Notes under the pieces: generated by a model | Told to the model about the DNA's origin: nothing | What the model saw: the letters and a program-made list of their open reading frames with translations, nothing else | Database searches by the model: none | Part shown: in pieces, positions 7,187 to 16,551 of the stretch | How positions within the stretch are numbered: the first letter of the stretch is position 1 | Layout of the letters: every line of letters starts with the position of its first letter | Source of the DNA: Dehalococcoidia bacterium LH_S1 | Lineage (GTDB): Bacteria > Chloroflexota > Dehalococcoidia > SZUA-161 > SpSt-899 | Reading direction: 5' to 3' | Length of the DNA stretch: 43,133 bases | Assembly (NCBI GenBank): GCA_023660035.1 | Contig: JAGXOF010000001.1 | Span: forward strand, 1 to 43,133 | Translations under genes and position numbers: made by a program

Positions 7187-9883
7187 TTATTCCAAAACCA
7201 CTTCGTTGGCACCCAGTTTTCTGTATGAGTCCAGGATGTTGCTATGACAGGTTAAAACGATGACCTGCCTTCCCTGGGAGAACTTTTGCAGTGCCCCGGC
7301 TGCCAGGAGGCCTCTTTTATCGTCGAAGTTCACAAGGACATCATCTATCACTACCGGCATTGGCTCCGATCGTCTTTCGTATTCCTCAATTAATCCCAGC
7401 CGCATCGCCAGGTACAACTGCTCCTTTGTTCCTCTGCTCATCTCAGCCACGCCTTTGATGGCATCCCAATTGTCACGTATCCTCAGTTCATCGCTGTCTA
7501 TGGGTTTGATGATGCCGCTGTACAGCTGAGCGGTGATATCGCGGAAAGCACCCTCAGCAGACTTGATCACACTGGGTTGCCGGGTGTTCTCATACTTTGC
7601 TATTGCTTTCTCTATCGTGAACAGGGGTATCTGGGCTCTGATCCACTGTCTGGAATATTCATGAAGCTGCTGTTTCCTCTCCTCCAGTTCTCCCTGTTTT
7701 TTCAACAGTTCCTCGTTTGAGGATAGACGTTCTATCTCGTTATTGAGGTTGCCGATGTCCTGATTCTTTTGCTTGCGGTCATTTTCCCGTGACTCTACCT
7801 CCTCGTTTACCTGGTGTAACTCAAGATCGATGTTCTCCGGGTTTGCCGCTGAAATCGATTGGATGAAGCTATCATAATCGCCGCCGCTGCCGACTGTAGA
7901 TTGTATAATCCTTTTGGCCTCTTCTTCCCGCTGGCGTAGCTCCTTTCGCTTTTTGCAGATTTCGTACTTGTGCCTGAAATCATCTTCATCCACTGCTCCC
8001 ATATAGGAGATATACTGCTGAAGGCCCCTCTGGATGCGATCCCTCTTTTCAGTAAGGTCCTCGAGATTGGATTTCAATTCGGCGAGTTTCTCCTCTGCCT
8101 GTTCTTTGTCCCTCTTTGCATCCTTTGCCTCGTTCAAACGCTGTACGAAAATCTCTATGTTCCCGGCGATGTCATTGCCCAGATTTTCATGAAGGCAGGG
8201 ACCGACCTCATCGTGGAGTCTTTTCCCCTGATCAAGCGTGTTTTGCATCTTTTGAATCTGGCTGTTCAAGTCGTTTAGTGAAGAGAGCCTGGACTGGATG
8301 TCTCTGATAGATCTCATGAGTTCAACTGTTCCTTGCGGCGATAGGTTCTCATCGAAACCTTTGTCTCGTAAGAAATTGTGCCATTCCTGCTCCAGATTTC
8401 GATGCTCTGATTCGGCCTGGTTCAGTCTCACTTCCAGCTCTTCTCCCATCCGGTCCTTTACAACAGGTTTTTTGCCTTTCCAGAGGGTTATGATGGCTAG
8501 TGCTCCTGTCACCATGATAATGGCTGAAATACTTGCCACTGCCCACTGGGCTGAGACTCCTCCCAAAACAGTGCCAGCCAGGCCAAGGATGGACATGAAA
8601 TACAGGATGAATCTGTACAAAACAGGACCTTCAATGCCCTTTGAGGAGTTCGCTAGTTTCTGTTCCCGGTGTACATCCAGCTTGTTGCGTGCATTCTGGA
8701 CATTTGTTGCTACATTATCCAGCTTTGACCTGTACTGGCCGATGGTGTCATTATCACCGTGGGTCATGTTAAACTGCCTGGCTCTTTCCTCGGTCCACTC
8801 TGGGCCTATCTGTGCTATGTCCTTCTCAATGGACTGCTGGGTTTCATCTCTTTTTCTAATCGTCTCAATAATATTGGTTGAAGCGTCCTTGTAAGCGTCG
8901 CTTGACTTCTGCAGCGAGACTATAGCGGACTCCTTCTCTAATAGCTCCTGGTTATAGGTGATGTTATCCCTTTTTCTCTCCTCATCCTTGAGCTCTCGCT
9001 CTACTCCTTCAATTTCCTCCTCAAGGGATGAAAACTTTTCCTTCTTGCTTTTCAGATGTGTCAATGCGTCCTCAGGGAAGTCTGGTACCTCCTCCAACTT
9101 GGCTAGCTCGGTTTGGGCTTCCGTGAGATCGATATAGGGCGAAAACAGTTTACTCTTGTTTTGCAAGGACCGTTGCTTCGCGTACAGCTCCCGGAGCCTT
9201 TTCCCAAGCTCTTCCTCTTCTGCTGTGAGGTTATCTCGTTGCCTGACCTTTTCATCGTAATCCGCCAGCTCTTGCTGCATTTGACGTATATTTCGTTCTA
9301 GTTCCCTTATTTCGTTGTAGACCTGTGGTATTTTCTGTGTTGAACCGCGTGCTTTATACAGTTTGTCAGACTGGTCGGAGAATTCTTTTTTGATCTCTGT
9401 TAAGGATACATTCCCCAGCCCAAGCCCCGCCCCGTAGATTCGGTGCTTGACATCCTCTCCCTGAAGCGTCTCGATTTGCTGAAGCTCGTCGAGGCTGATC
9501 GCATATACATTCTCATAGAACCGCTTCGATGTATGCCCGAGTATGCGTTCGAGTTCCTCATATCCCTTGACCTCACCTGACTCCGTGGTGACCGTTACTT
9601 CACCACCTTTTCTGCCGGTGCTCCTCGCTACTGTAATCCTCTCACCACTCTGCACCTCGCATATCATCTGTCCTCCGTATGCGTTACCGGAGAGTGACGG
9701 ATAGGGATTGGATTTTTCGTTACCAGGGGGGAAACCAAACAGCATTCTTCTGATGAAGGCGAGCAATGTGGTTTTCCCAAACTCGTTGGAGCCGTAGATC
9801 ACATTGATGCCCGGTCTAAACCCGGTAATGTGTTTGTCGGCGAAAACGCCGAATCCGTCTATGTGGAGTTCGCTCAGTTGCAT
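7187..9883 (-). CDS. yhaN: YhaN-like SMC-type ATPase with membrane helices
   Basis: This 898-residue protein has an ABC/SMC ATPase head split by long coiled coils. Walker A GSNEFGKTT is at 31-39. The C-terminal half has a signature-like MSRGTKEQLYLAMR (about 810-825) and Walker B PVVIDDVLVNFD, then LTCHSN. Two hydrophobic helices (about 424-443 and 446-467) interrupt the coiled coil, as in YhaN and unlike plain SbcC. It starts one base after the stop of the SbcD-like nuclease gene, so the two are translationally coupled and probably form a nuclease-ATPase complex for DNA ends near the membrane. The gene symbol follows the B. subtilis relative and is by family resemblance. Confidence 0.85.
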   Translation of the reverse strand: MQLSELHIDGFGVFADKHITGFRPGINVIYGSNEFGKTTLLAFIRRMLFGFPPGNEKSNPYPSLSGNAYGGQMICEVQSGERITVARSTGRKGGEVTVTTESGEVKGYEELERILGHTSKRFYENVYAISLDELQQIETLQGEDVKHRIYGAGLGLGNVSLTEIKKEFSDQSDKLYKARGSTQKIPQVYNEIRELERNIRQMQQELADYDEKVRQRDNLTAEEEELGKRLRELYAKQRSLQNKSKLFSPYIDLTEAQTELAKLEEVPDFPEDALTHLKSKKEKFSSLEEEIEGVERELKDEERKRDNITYNQELLEKESAIVSLQKSSDAYKDASTNIIETIRKRDETQQSIEKDIAQIGPEWTEERARQFNMTHGDNDTIGQYRSKLDNVATNVQNARNKLDVHREQKLANSSKGIEGPVLYRFILYFMSILGLAGTVLGGVSAQWAVASISAIIMVTGALAIITLWKGKKPVVKDRMGEELEVRLNQAESEHRNLEQEWHNFLRDKGFDENLSPQGTVELMRSIRDIQSRLSSLNDLNSQIQKMQNTLDQGKRLHDEVGPCLHENLGNDIAGNIEIFVQRLNEAKDAKRDKEQAEEKLAELKSNLEDLTEKRDRIQRGLQQYISYMGAVDEDDFRHKYEICKKRKELRQREEEAKRIIQSTVGSGGDYDSFIQSISAANPENIDLELHQVNEEVESRENDRKQKNQDIGNLNNEIERLSSNEELLKKQGELEERKQQLHEYSRQWIRAQIPLFTIEKAIAKYENTRQPSVIKSAEGAFRDITAQLYSGIIKPIDSDELRIRDNWDAIKGVAEMSRGTKEQLYLAMRLGLIEEYERRSEPMPVVIDDVLVNFDDKRGLLAAGALQKFSQGRQVIVLTCHSNILDSYRKLGANEVVLE

Positions 9884-9884
9884 C

Positions 9885-11159
9885 TCAACTCTCTAAGAAT
9901 TCGTCCAGTGTTGTACTCCTGGCCTCCCGGATAAGCTCCAGCATTTCTTCCTTCGAGGGGTATTCCACATACCTCTGCCCCTGCCAGTTTGCGAACAGCA
10001 TCTCCAGCCGTTTCTCCAGTTCCTCCCACATGGGGCCTTCCCCGCTCTCCAGTTCATCGTAGATGGCCACGATATCAGCGATGAAATCCTCGCCTTGTCT
10101 TAAGGATTCGAGATTATACGTCCCGGCGGTGTCGAGGCTCAGCTTCTCCAGCCATATCTCCGGGTCTCGACCTTCAAGCTCTTCTCTGATGTGTTCTGTG
10201 ATTTCGTTCACGGTGTTGCCTCTGCGTAGTTCGGCGTCAAGGTTTGTCCTACCAGTGAGCGATGCTCGGACTACGGCATGACGCCCGTCCATGCTTTTGG
10301 AGATGTCCTCGCATTTTGCGCTGATCGATGATATCACATCGTCGATGCTGGCGCATTCGGAGATATTCACGGCATCTGACTGGTAACGGACGATGTCGGT
10401 GGGCACAAATCGGATATCGGGATCTGACCCTGCTTCGAGCGTGACCAGGTAGCAGCCCTTCTCGCCAGTTTCCCCTGGATGCCTGCTCTGGGAGCACCCA
10501 GGGTACACGATTACCGGATCGCTTTCCCGCAACTTCGAAGCCACGTGGACATGCCCCAATGCCCAGTAGTGAATCCCTCTTCCAACGAGGTCGTTAACGG
10601 TGCAGGGAGCATATGGCTCGTGCCCCGTGTGTCCTATGTTTGCGTGAAGGAGGCCGATGTGCGGGAGATTTCTTTCCGCTAAACTCAGACCAGCCTCTTC
10701 CGGGCGGTGAAACCGCAGTGCCAGGTTCTCATATACATCTCTTTTCGGGAAACTGATCCCGGAGATATGTGCAATGACCTCACCATTACGGGCTACCTGC
10801 TTTGTCTCGACCCTGTCTCCGGGGAAGATGAAGGCGTTTTCAGGCCACTCTAGAGTCGCCGACCAGCTATCCAGCGGGTCGTGGTTGCCGTGGATGATGA
10901 AGCTGGCGATGCCTGCATCGGAGAGGCGCTTGAGTGCGTCCCTGAATTTCAACTGCGCCTGAACGCTTCTGTTGGCGCTGTCGTATATATCTCCTGCTAT
11001 CACGACACAGTCGACGGCTTCCTTTATCGCCAGGTCAACGATGTTATTGAATGATTGATAAGTAGATTGATACAGCAGTTCCCTCAGCTCCGGGTTCACG
11101 TCGGAGATGCCCTTGAAAGGGCTGTCGATGTGCAAGTCAGCGCAGTGGATAAATTTCAT
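9885..11159 (-). CDS. yhaO: YhaO/SbcD-like DNA exonuclease (metallophosphoesterase)
   Basis: This 424-residue calcineurin-like phosphoesterase has the metal-binding motifs in order: CADLHIDSP (about 7-15), VIAGDIYD, IHGNHDP, LLHANIGHT and ALGHVHV. This is the layout of SbcD/Mre11-type nucleases. It is paired directly with the ATPase gene downstream, one base between stop and start, and lies 12 bases after the pflX-like gene with its own GAGGA site. It most likely acts with the ATPase on DNA ends. The C-terminal portion is acidic and helical and probably contacts the ATPase (inference). Confidence 0.88.
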   Translation of the reverse strand: MKFIHCADLHIDSPFKGISDVNPELRELLYQSTYQSFNNIVDLAIKEAVDCVVIAGDIYDSANRSVQAQLKFRDALKRLSDAGIASFIIHGNHDPLDSWSATLEWPENAFIFPGDRVETKQVARNGEVIAHISGISFPKRDVYENLALRFHRPEEAGLSLAERNLPHIGLLHANIGHTGHEPYAPCTVNDLVGRGIHYWALGHVHVASKLRESDPVIVYPGCSQSRHPGETGEKGCYLVTLEAGSDPDIRFVPTDIVRYQSDAVNISECASIDDVISSISAKCEDISKSMDGRHAVVRASLTGRTNLDAELRRGNTVNEITEHIREELEGRDPEIWLEKLSLDTAGTYNLESLRQGEDFIADIVAIYDELESGEGPMWEELEKRLEMLFANWQGQRYVEYPSKEEMLELIREARSTTLDEFLES

Positions 11160-11171
11160 AGTTTATCCTCA

Positions 11172-12086
11172 TTATAGGATTGGAAGATGCACTTTGTCCA
11201 GCCTGTGGAGTCCGGCCTCGCGGGCCAGCCTTAGTGCCTCCTGATATTCTTCCCTGGTTATGCGACGCGTCAGACTCGGTACCTCCCGGGCTCTGTAAGA
11301 GGGATAGTACTGGTCCATTACATTAACATAAGTATTCGTAGAAATTTCATCAGCGATGAAACTTATGGTTTCCGGTGTCCCTGCGAGTCCGTCGGGCAGG
11401 ACCAGATGGCGGACCAGGAGACCTTTCCGGGCTACTCCGTTCTCGTCCATCTTCAGATCGCCTGTCTGACGGTGCATTTCCTTGACCGCAGCTCTGTTTA
11501 TCGCCGGGTAGTTCGTGATCCCCGAGAGCTTCTTCGCTGTTTTCTCGTCGCTGTATTTCATGTCTGGCATATAGATATCGATAATCCCGTCGAGTATTGC
11601 CAGGATTTCCAGGGAATCGTATCCGCCGCTATTATATACCAGCGGAATATGCAGTCCCAACTGCACCGCTATTTCCAGTGCCTCTAGGATTTGAGGGACT
11701 ACGTGAGTCGGTGAGACGAGGTTTATATTGTGACAACCCTGATTTTGGAGGGAGAGCATCATTTGAGCTAGATTTTCCCTGCTTACCTTTTCGCCCTGGC
11801 CTAGCTGGCTTATCTCATAGTTCTGGCAGTAGACGCATTGCAGGTTGCAATTGGTGAAGAAAATCGTGCCCGAGCCGTGCTTGCTGACCAGCGGCTTTTC
11901 CTCGCCGAAATGAGCCCCGAAGCTCGATACCATTGCCTGTGCCCCGGTCTGGCATGTTCCCTTCTCATTATTAAGGCGGTTGACGCTGCATTCACGTGGA
12001 CAGACCCGGCATGATTCCAGCAGGGATCTGGCTTCCCTGACCCTGTTTTTTATCTCGCTGCTCTGGTAGAGTTCCGGGTAGCTCAT
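11172..12086 (-). CDS. PflX-like radical SAM protein (COG1313 type)
   Basis: This 304-residue protein has an N-terminal four-cysteine patch (Cys26, Cys29, Cys33, Cys45). The radical-SAM motif CNLQCVYC follows (Cys80, Cys84, Cys87). The remainder resembles proteins annotated as putative pyruvate formate-lyase activating enzyme relatives. No glycyl-radical enzyme gene is present in this window, so the true target is unknown. AAGGAT precedes the ATG at 12086. It sits in a minus-strand run between a SPASM radical-SAM gene and the yhaO-yhaN pair, and only 12 bases separate it from yhaO. Confidence 0.85.
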   Translation of the reverse strand: MSYPELYQSSEIKNRVREARSLLESCRVCPRECSVNRLNNEKGTCQTGAQAMVSSFGAHFGEEKPLVSKHGSGTIFFTNCNLQCVYCQNYEISQLGQGEKVSRENLAQMMLSLQNQGCHNINLVSPTHVVPQILEALEIAVQLGLHIPLVYNSGGYDSLEILAILDGIIDIYMPDMKYSDEKTAKKLSGITNYPAINRAAVKEMHRQTGDLKMDENGVARKGLLVRHLVLPDGLAGTPETISFIADEISTNTYVNVMDQYYPSYRAREVPSLTRRITREEYQEALRLAREAGLHRLDKVHLPIL

Positions 12087-12104
12087 TTATCCTTGCCTGG
12101 TCAT

Positions 12105-12176
12105 GTCATTCTGAATTTAATTCAGAATCTCCTGCGAGTCTCTGATACTGGATTCCGCATCGGAGGGCGGGATGAC
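12105..12176. repeat. small palindromic intergenic repeat
   Basis: The spacer contains a perfect 10-bp inverted repeat (12108-12117 with 12119-12128, one-base loop). The whole unit is bounded by GTCAT at 12105 and ATGAC ending at 12176. A second unit of about the same size and end bases is at 26654-26721. Intergenic repeats beginning GTCATT and holding an AATCTC-type core are common in bacterial genomes. Assigning both units to one family is inference. It may also fold in RNA between two radical-SAM genes. Confidence 0.5.
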
Positions 12177-12213
12177 GTCTTCGGAGCAGGCATGCTGATA
12201 CCGGGATAGCCAC

Positions 12214-13209
12214 CTAAATCAAGCCGGCGACTTTGGGACACAACGGGTCAGGGGCATGGATGTTTCCTGACATCAGTTGGGCTCTCGCGAAGCACCCTCC
12301 TCGACATTTGTCCCTGAAGGGACAATCCAGGCAGGGAGAGGCAAGCTCCGGTTCGATAACAGACTTTACAATCTGGCTTTCCTGCTGCTCTTCCCAGGCC
12401 TGAGAAAGGGGTTTATTCCCAACGCTTGAGGGTCTGGTGTCGAGCACATCGCAGAGGAGCACGTTGCCTTGTGGATCGAGGTCCATCTCGTCATAAGTGC
12501 GGCAGAAGTCATAGTGGACGAAGTTGGACTGAACCACGAGTCCTGCGAACGGCATGCACCATAAAGAAACGGGGAATTGCAATTCCTCCGCCTTCTTGTC
12601 TATCTTCTGAAGCGTAGACATCAATTCCTCAGGTTGAAGGATCAGGTCCATGCTCGCCCTTCCTGCAGGCATGACGGGAATAAAACATCCCGCCGTGGCT
12701 CCCAGGTCTTTAGCCAGGGAAAGACAATCGGGTGCTTCGGTCCAGTTCAGCTTATTGAGTGCCATCACAGTGGCAAAGCCTACCGAAAACTTGCGCAGTT
12801 TTTCAACCGCACCGGTAACATAGTCCCAGCTCCCGGAACCGCGAAGCCTCTCGTAAGTTTTCCTATTTGGGCCGTCGATGCTCAGAAAGAGGAATGTCCC
12901 ACAGTTTGCGAGCTGCTCAGCTATCTCATCAGTGATATCGAGGCCGCTTGTCACTATGCTGGTGGTTATTCCTGAGCGGTATGCGTGTTCAATCAGCCTC
13001 AGTGAGTCATCCCTGAGAAAGATGCTGCCACCTGAGAAACCAACATGGTTTACGCCGAATGCAGCCATCTCGTTTAGCAAGTCGAAACTACGTTTCTCGT
13101 CCAAATTGCCCTGTTTTGGGAATCTGGATGCGTAGCAGTGGAGACAAGACTGGGTACATCTGGCAGTGAGCAGCCAGATCACAAGTTGTGGGGCGTTTGG
13201 AGTGCTCAT
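12214..13209 (-). CDS. radical SAM/SPASM domain protein
   Basis: This 331-residue protein has a radical-SAM motif CTQSCLHC (Cys18, Cys22, Cys25) and a C-terminal SPASM-type cluster (LLCDV, then CLDCPFRDKCRGGCFAR and LCP). The architecture resembles enzymes that modify peptides or tetrapyrroles (NirJ/AhbC/AhbD and peptide-maturase relatives). The usual GGEP SAM-binding motif reads GGSI (60-63), an unusual change. No precursor peptide was seen next to it. It starts 26 bases after pfkA and is probably co-transcribed with it. The Shine-Dalgarno sequence is weak. Confidence 0.82.
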   Translation of the reverse strand: MSTPNAPQLVIWLLTARCTQSCLHCYASRFPKQGNLDEKRSFDLLNEMAAFGVNHVGFSGGSIFLRDDSLRLIEHAYRSGITTSIVTSGLDITDEIAEQLANCGTFLFLSIDGPNRKTYERLRGSGSWDYVTGAVEKLRKFSVGFATVMALNKLNWTEAPDCLSLAKDLGATAGCFIPVMPAGRASMDLILQPEELMSTLQKIDKKAEELQFPVSLWCMPFAGLVVQSNFVHYDFCRTYDEMDLDPQGNVLLCDVLDTRPSSVGNKPLSQAWEEQQESQIVKSVIEPELASPCLDCPFRDKCRGGCFARAQLMSGNIHAPDPLCPKVAGLI

Positions 13210-13235
13210 ATATTTCTTAAGCGTTCAGTCGCCGT

Positions 13236-14222
13236 CTAGACTGCTAGCGTGTGAAGCATTTCCAGCAGATGGGGGTCCAATTCTTTTCTCTTCCCCCAGG
13301 TGTCCTTGAGAGGGGTGCATGTCGGTGTTGAGCCGGACTCTCCTACCATAACCCCGTGTTGTCCTTCCAGTAGTTCATAAACGGCTGCTACTCCCAGCTC
13401 GCTGGCCAGAATCCTATCTTTGGCTGTTGGGGCACCTCCTCGCTGGACGTGTCCAAGCGATACGCAGCGATATTCTATGTTGACTTTCTTTCCGACCTTC
13501 TCGGCTATGGATCGGGCACCATCAGGGGTTTCCCCCTCGGCTACCACTACCAGAGCGCTTTTCAATCCTTTACTCAACCTTTTTTCCAACCTTTGGCTCA
13601 ATGCTCCTATGTTGGTTTCCGTTTCGGGAATCAGGATCTCGTTGGCTCCTCCTGCTATTCCTACCGCCAAGGCAATGAATCCTCGGCTCCGTCCCATAAC
13701 CTCGACGAAGAACAGCATCTGCAAAGATTCAGCGCTATCGCGAATTCTGTCTATTGCTTGAAGAGCGGTATTCACGGCTGTGTCAAATCCGATGGAAAAG
13801 TCCGTTCCGTATACGTCATTGTCTATTGTCGCCGGTATCCCAATAACCTTGACACCCCCGGTCTCGGCAAGCTTTGTTGCGGCACGAAAAGCGCCATCGC
13901 CGCCGATGACAATGAGATCATCGATTCCTGATGATTTAAGAACATCTATGGATTTTTCGATGCCCTCTGAGGTCTTTATATCCTCGCATCGCTCGCTGTC
14001 CAGGAACGTGCCTCCTCTTTGAAGGATGCCGCTAACCCTCATTTCTCCAAGCGGGATCATGTCCTTATTAATGAGTCCCCAGTAGCCGCGCCTTATCCCC
14101 ACAATCTCTACCCGTTTAGAGCTAGCACTTCTCACAATCGCTCTGATGCAGGCATTCATGCCCGGCGCGTCGCCACCGCTGGTCAGGACGCCGATTTTCT
14201 TCATCTTCGTTTTCGTCGCCAT
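13236..14222 (-). CDS. pfkA: 6-phosphofructokinase, ATP-type
   Basis: It phosphorylates fructose 6-phosphate in glycolysis. Motifs seen are LTSGGDAPGMNA, GGDGAFRAA, PATIDNDVYGTD, MGRSRGFIA and HVQRGGAPTAKDR. The residues that discriminate ATP from pyrophosphate enzymes are of ATP type (GGDG rather than GGDD, and no Lys before TIDND). The frame is open to 14288. I chose the ATG at 14222 because it gives 328 residues, close to E. coli PfkA, and has GAGAG upstream; 14243 and 14204 are alternatives. It heads a minus-strand gene run and is divergent from purL, sharing a spacer of about 100 bases. Confidence 0.92.
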   Translation of the reverse strand: MATKTKMKKIGVLTSGGDAPGMNACIRAIVRSASSKRVEIVGIRRGYWGLINKDMIPLGEMRVSGILQRGGTFLDSERCEDIKTSEGIEKSIDVLKSSGIDDLIVIGGDGAFRAATKLAETGGVKVIGIPATIDNDVYGTDFSIGFDTAVNTALQAIDRIRDSAESLQMLFFVEVMGRSRGFIALAVGIAGGANEILIPETETNIGALSQRLEKRLSKGLKSALVVVAEGETPDGARSIAEKVGKKVNIEYRCVSLGHVQRGGAPTAKDRILASELGVAAVYELLEGQHGVMVGESGSTPTCTPLKDTWGKRKELDPHLLEMLHTLAV

Positions 14223-14328
14223 TGCTTTATTCTCTCGTTTCATTATATTCCCAGCGTTGGCAACGGACAATGGGGTTAACCTTTGCAAATGTGAGTGGTT
14301 TTTGGGATATTATAGATGAGGAGTTGTG

Positions 14329-16551
14329 ATGGCTATCACTAAACAGCAATTAGACGACGTTGCCCTTTCGGAAGAGGAATATCAACTCATCGTCGAACGC
14401 CTGGGGCGGGAGCCTACTATCGTTGAACTGGGAATGTTCGGATCATTGTGGAGCGAGCATTGTGGCTATCAGCATTCCAAGCCCCTGTTCAAGCTCTTCC
14501 CCACAAAGGGTGAGGGCGTGCTCACCGAGATCGGCGAGGAGAACGCCGGTGCTGTTAATCTCGGCGATGGACTTGCGCTGGTGATGAAGATGGAGTCCCA
14601 TAACCATCCCTCGGCCGTTGAGCCGTATGAGGGGGCGGCGACGGGGGTGGGGGGAATCGTACGGGATATCTTCACCATGGGAGCCCGGCCTATCGCCCTT
14701 ATGAATTCTCTCAGGTTCGGACCGTTGAGCGAGCCGCGCAATCGCTACCTTTTTAGTGGGGTGGTGGGTGGAATTGCGGGATACGGCAATTGCCTGGGCA
14801 TTCCGGACATCGGAGGCGAGATATACTTCTCTGAAAGCTATTCGGGGAATCCTCTGGTCAATGCCATGTGTGTGGGCCTGCTCGAGACGCCGAAGCTGGT
14901 GAAGGCCCAAACAGGGGGAGCGGGGAACCTGTTGATGCTGGTCGGCGCTGATACGGGTCGGGATGGACTCCACGGGGCTTCAGGATTGGCCTCAAGGGTG
15001 TTTGAGGATGAGCGTGAGCTGCGCTCCACCGTGCAGGTCGGGAATCCCTTCCTGGAGAAATTGTTAATCGAGGCCTGCCTGGAATTGAAGGACACCGACT
15101 GGATTGTGGGGATGCAGGATCTGGGTGCGGCGGGATTGACCAGTTCGGCGGTGGAAAGTGCCTCCCGGAGTGGCAGCGGGGTGGAAATAGATGTGCTGAA
15201 AGTGCCTCGTCGTGCAGAGGGTATGAATCCATATGAGATCATGCTCTCCGAATCGCAGGAGCGCATGCTGGTTGTGGTGAAAGAAGGTTATGAGGATAAG
15301 GTCAAATCCGTTTTTGATCAATATGACTTGCGGTCGGATATTATCGGCCGGGTAACGGATGACAGAATTGCCCGCATTATGGAAGGTTCTCAGGTAGTTG
15401 CTGAAGCACCGATCGAGTTCCTCACCGATCCTCCGCTATACCGTTTGCAAGGGATTAAGCCCGCCTGGCTTGACGAATTACAGGGTTTTGATCTGGAATC
15501 TTTGCCTGATTTGCGCCGCGAGGAGGCCTCGTCGGTTCTGCTGAAATTGCTTTCCTCGCCGAATATCGCCAGTAAGGAATGGGTCTATCGTCAGTATGAC
15601 CATCAGGTCCAGATCAACACAGTGGTACCGCCGGGGAGCGATGCGGCGGTGCTGCGACTCAAAGGGACTCCCAAGGGCATTGTCCTTACCAACGACGGGG
15701 ATGGTCGATATTGTTATCTGGAGCCGTATGCGGGTGGCGCCATCACTGTGGCTGAAGCGGCTCGCAACCTTGCCTGTTCGGGGGCAAAACCCCTGGCCAT
15801 CACCGATTGCCTTAACTTCGGCGATCCGGAGAAGCTTGAGGTCTACTGGCAGCTTGAAGGGTGTATTAAAGGGATGGCTGAGGCGTGTCGGGTGTTTGGG
15901 ATTCCGGTCATTAGCGGGAATGTCAGTCTTTATAACGAGAGGGGGAGCCGTTCCATCTACCCCACTCCTATTGTGGGAATGGCCGGACTTATTGATGACA
16001 TCGAGAAGCGCTGTGATATGTCTTTCAAGGGCGATGGTGATGTGGTGGTGGTTTTGGATGGCAGAGGAGAGGAGGATCAGAGGGGCAAGGGAGCGGAGGA
16101 GTTGAGTGGAAGTGAATATCTGGAATGTGTACATGACAAGGTCGCTGGTAGACCCTCGATAGACCTGGAACGTGAGAAGTCGCTTCAGGGGTGTCTCCTC
16201 TCCGCAGGGGGGGAAGGTCTGTTGAAATCCGCACATGATTGTTCCGACGGCGGGCTGACGGTAGCCCTTGCTGAATCGTGTATTTCCGGGAACATCGGAT
16301 TTCAAGGGAAATGGGAGGGCGCCGGGCGACTTGACGTAACATTGTTCGGTGAGGGGCAGTCGAGGGTAGTGGTCTCTGTGGCGCCGGAAAACCTGGGCAA
16401 GCTTGAGGAAATTGCGGCCCAGCGTAAAATACAGGTGCACAGGCTTGGCGTAGCTGGCGGGAACCGTTTCGTTGTTGAAGGGATTATCGCCCTTCCGGTA
16501 AGCGAGTTGACCGATGCGTGGAGGCATGGATTGGAGAGGGCGACAGGCTAG
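14329..16551 (+). CDS. purL: phosphoribosylformylglycinamidine synthase subunit II
   Basis: This 740-residue protein is the small PurL type that works with PurS and PurQ in purine synthesis. Recognisable segments are SLWSEHCGYQHSK, MKMESHNHPSAVEP, GAATGVGGIVRDI and DLGAAGLTSS in the first half, and GDGRYCYLEPYAGG, AHDCSDGGL in the second. It is full length. The start is the ATG at 14329, with GAGGAG at 14318-14323; an in-frame GTG directly before it is too close to that site. purS and purQ are not in the window. It converges on the next gene with no spacer. Confidence 0.95.
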   Translation: MAITKQQLDDVALSEEEYQLIVERLGREPTIVELGMFGSLWSEHCGYQHSKPLFKLFPTKGEGVLTEIGEENAGAVNLGDGLALVMKMESHNHPSAVEPYEGAATGVGGIVRDIFTMGARPIALMNSLRFGPLSEPRNRYLFSGVVGGIAGYGNCLGIPDIGGEIYFSESYSGNPLVNAMCVGLLETPKLVKAQTGGAGNLLMLVGADTGRDGLHGASGLASRVFEDERELRSTVQVGNPFLEKLLIEACLELKDTDWIVGMQDLGAAGLTSSAVESASRSGSGVEIDVLKVPRRAEGMNPYEIMLSESQERMLVVVKEGYEDKVKSVFDQYDLRSDIIGRVTDDRIARIMEGSQVVAEAPIEFLTDPPLYRLQGIKPAWLDELQGFDLESLPDLRREEASSVLLKLLSSPNIASKEWVYRQYDHQVQINTVVPPGSDAAVLRLKGTPKGIVLTNDGDGRYCYLEPYAGGAITVAEAARNLACSGAKPLAITDCLNFGDPEKLEVYWQLEGCIKGMAEACRVFGIPVISGNVSLYNERGSRSIYPTPIVGMAGLIDDIEKRCDMSFKGDGDVVVVLDGRGEEDQRGKGAEELSGSEYLECVHDKVAGRPSIDLEREKSLQGCLLSAGGEGLLKSAHDCSDGGLTVALAESCISGNIGFQGKWEGAGRLDVTLFGEGQSRVVVSVAPENLGKLEEIAAQRKIQVHRLGVAGGNRFVVEGIIALPVSELTDAWRHGLERATG

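Noticed and set aside
14283..14313. TTGCAA and TATTAT considered as a purL promoter
   Set aside because: The spacing is 19 bases and the predicted start would fall inside the purL ribosome-binding site.
15478..16527. Long minus-strand frame (349 codons) opposite purL
   Set aside because: purL is complete with family motifs on the plus strand; the opposite frame has no recognisable motif or ribosome site.
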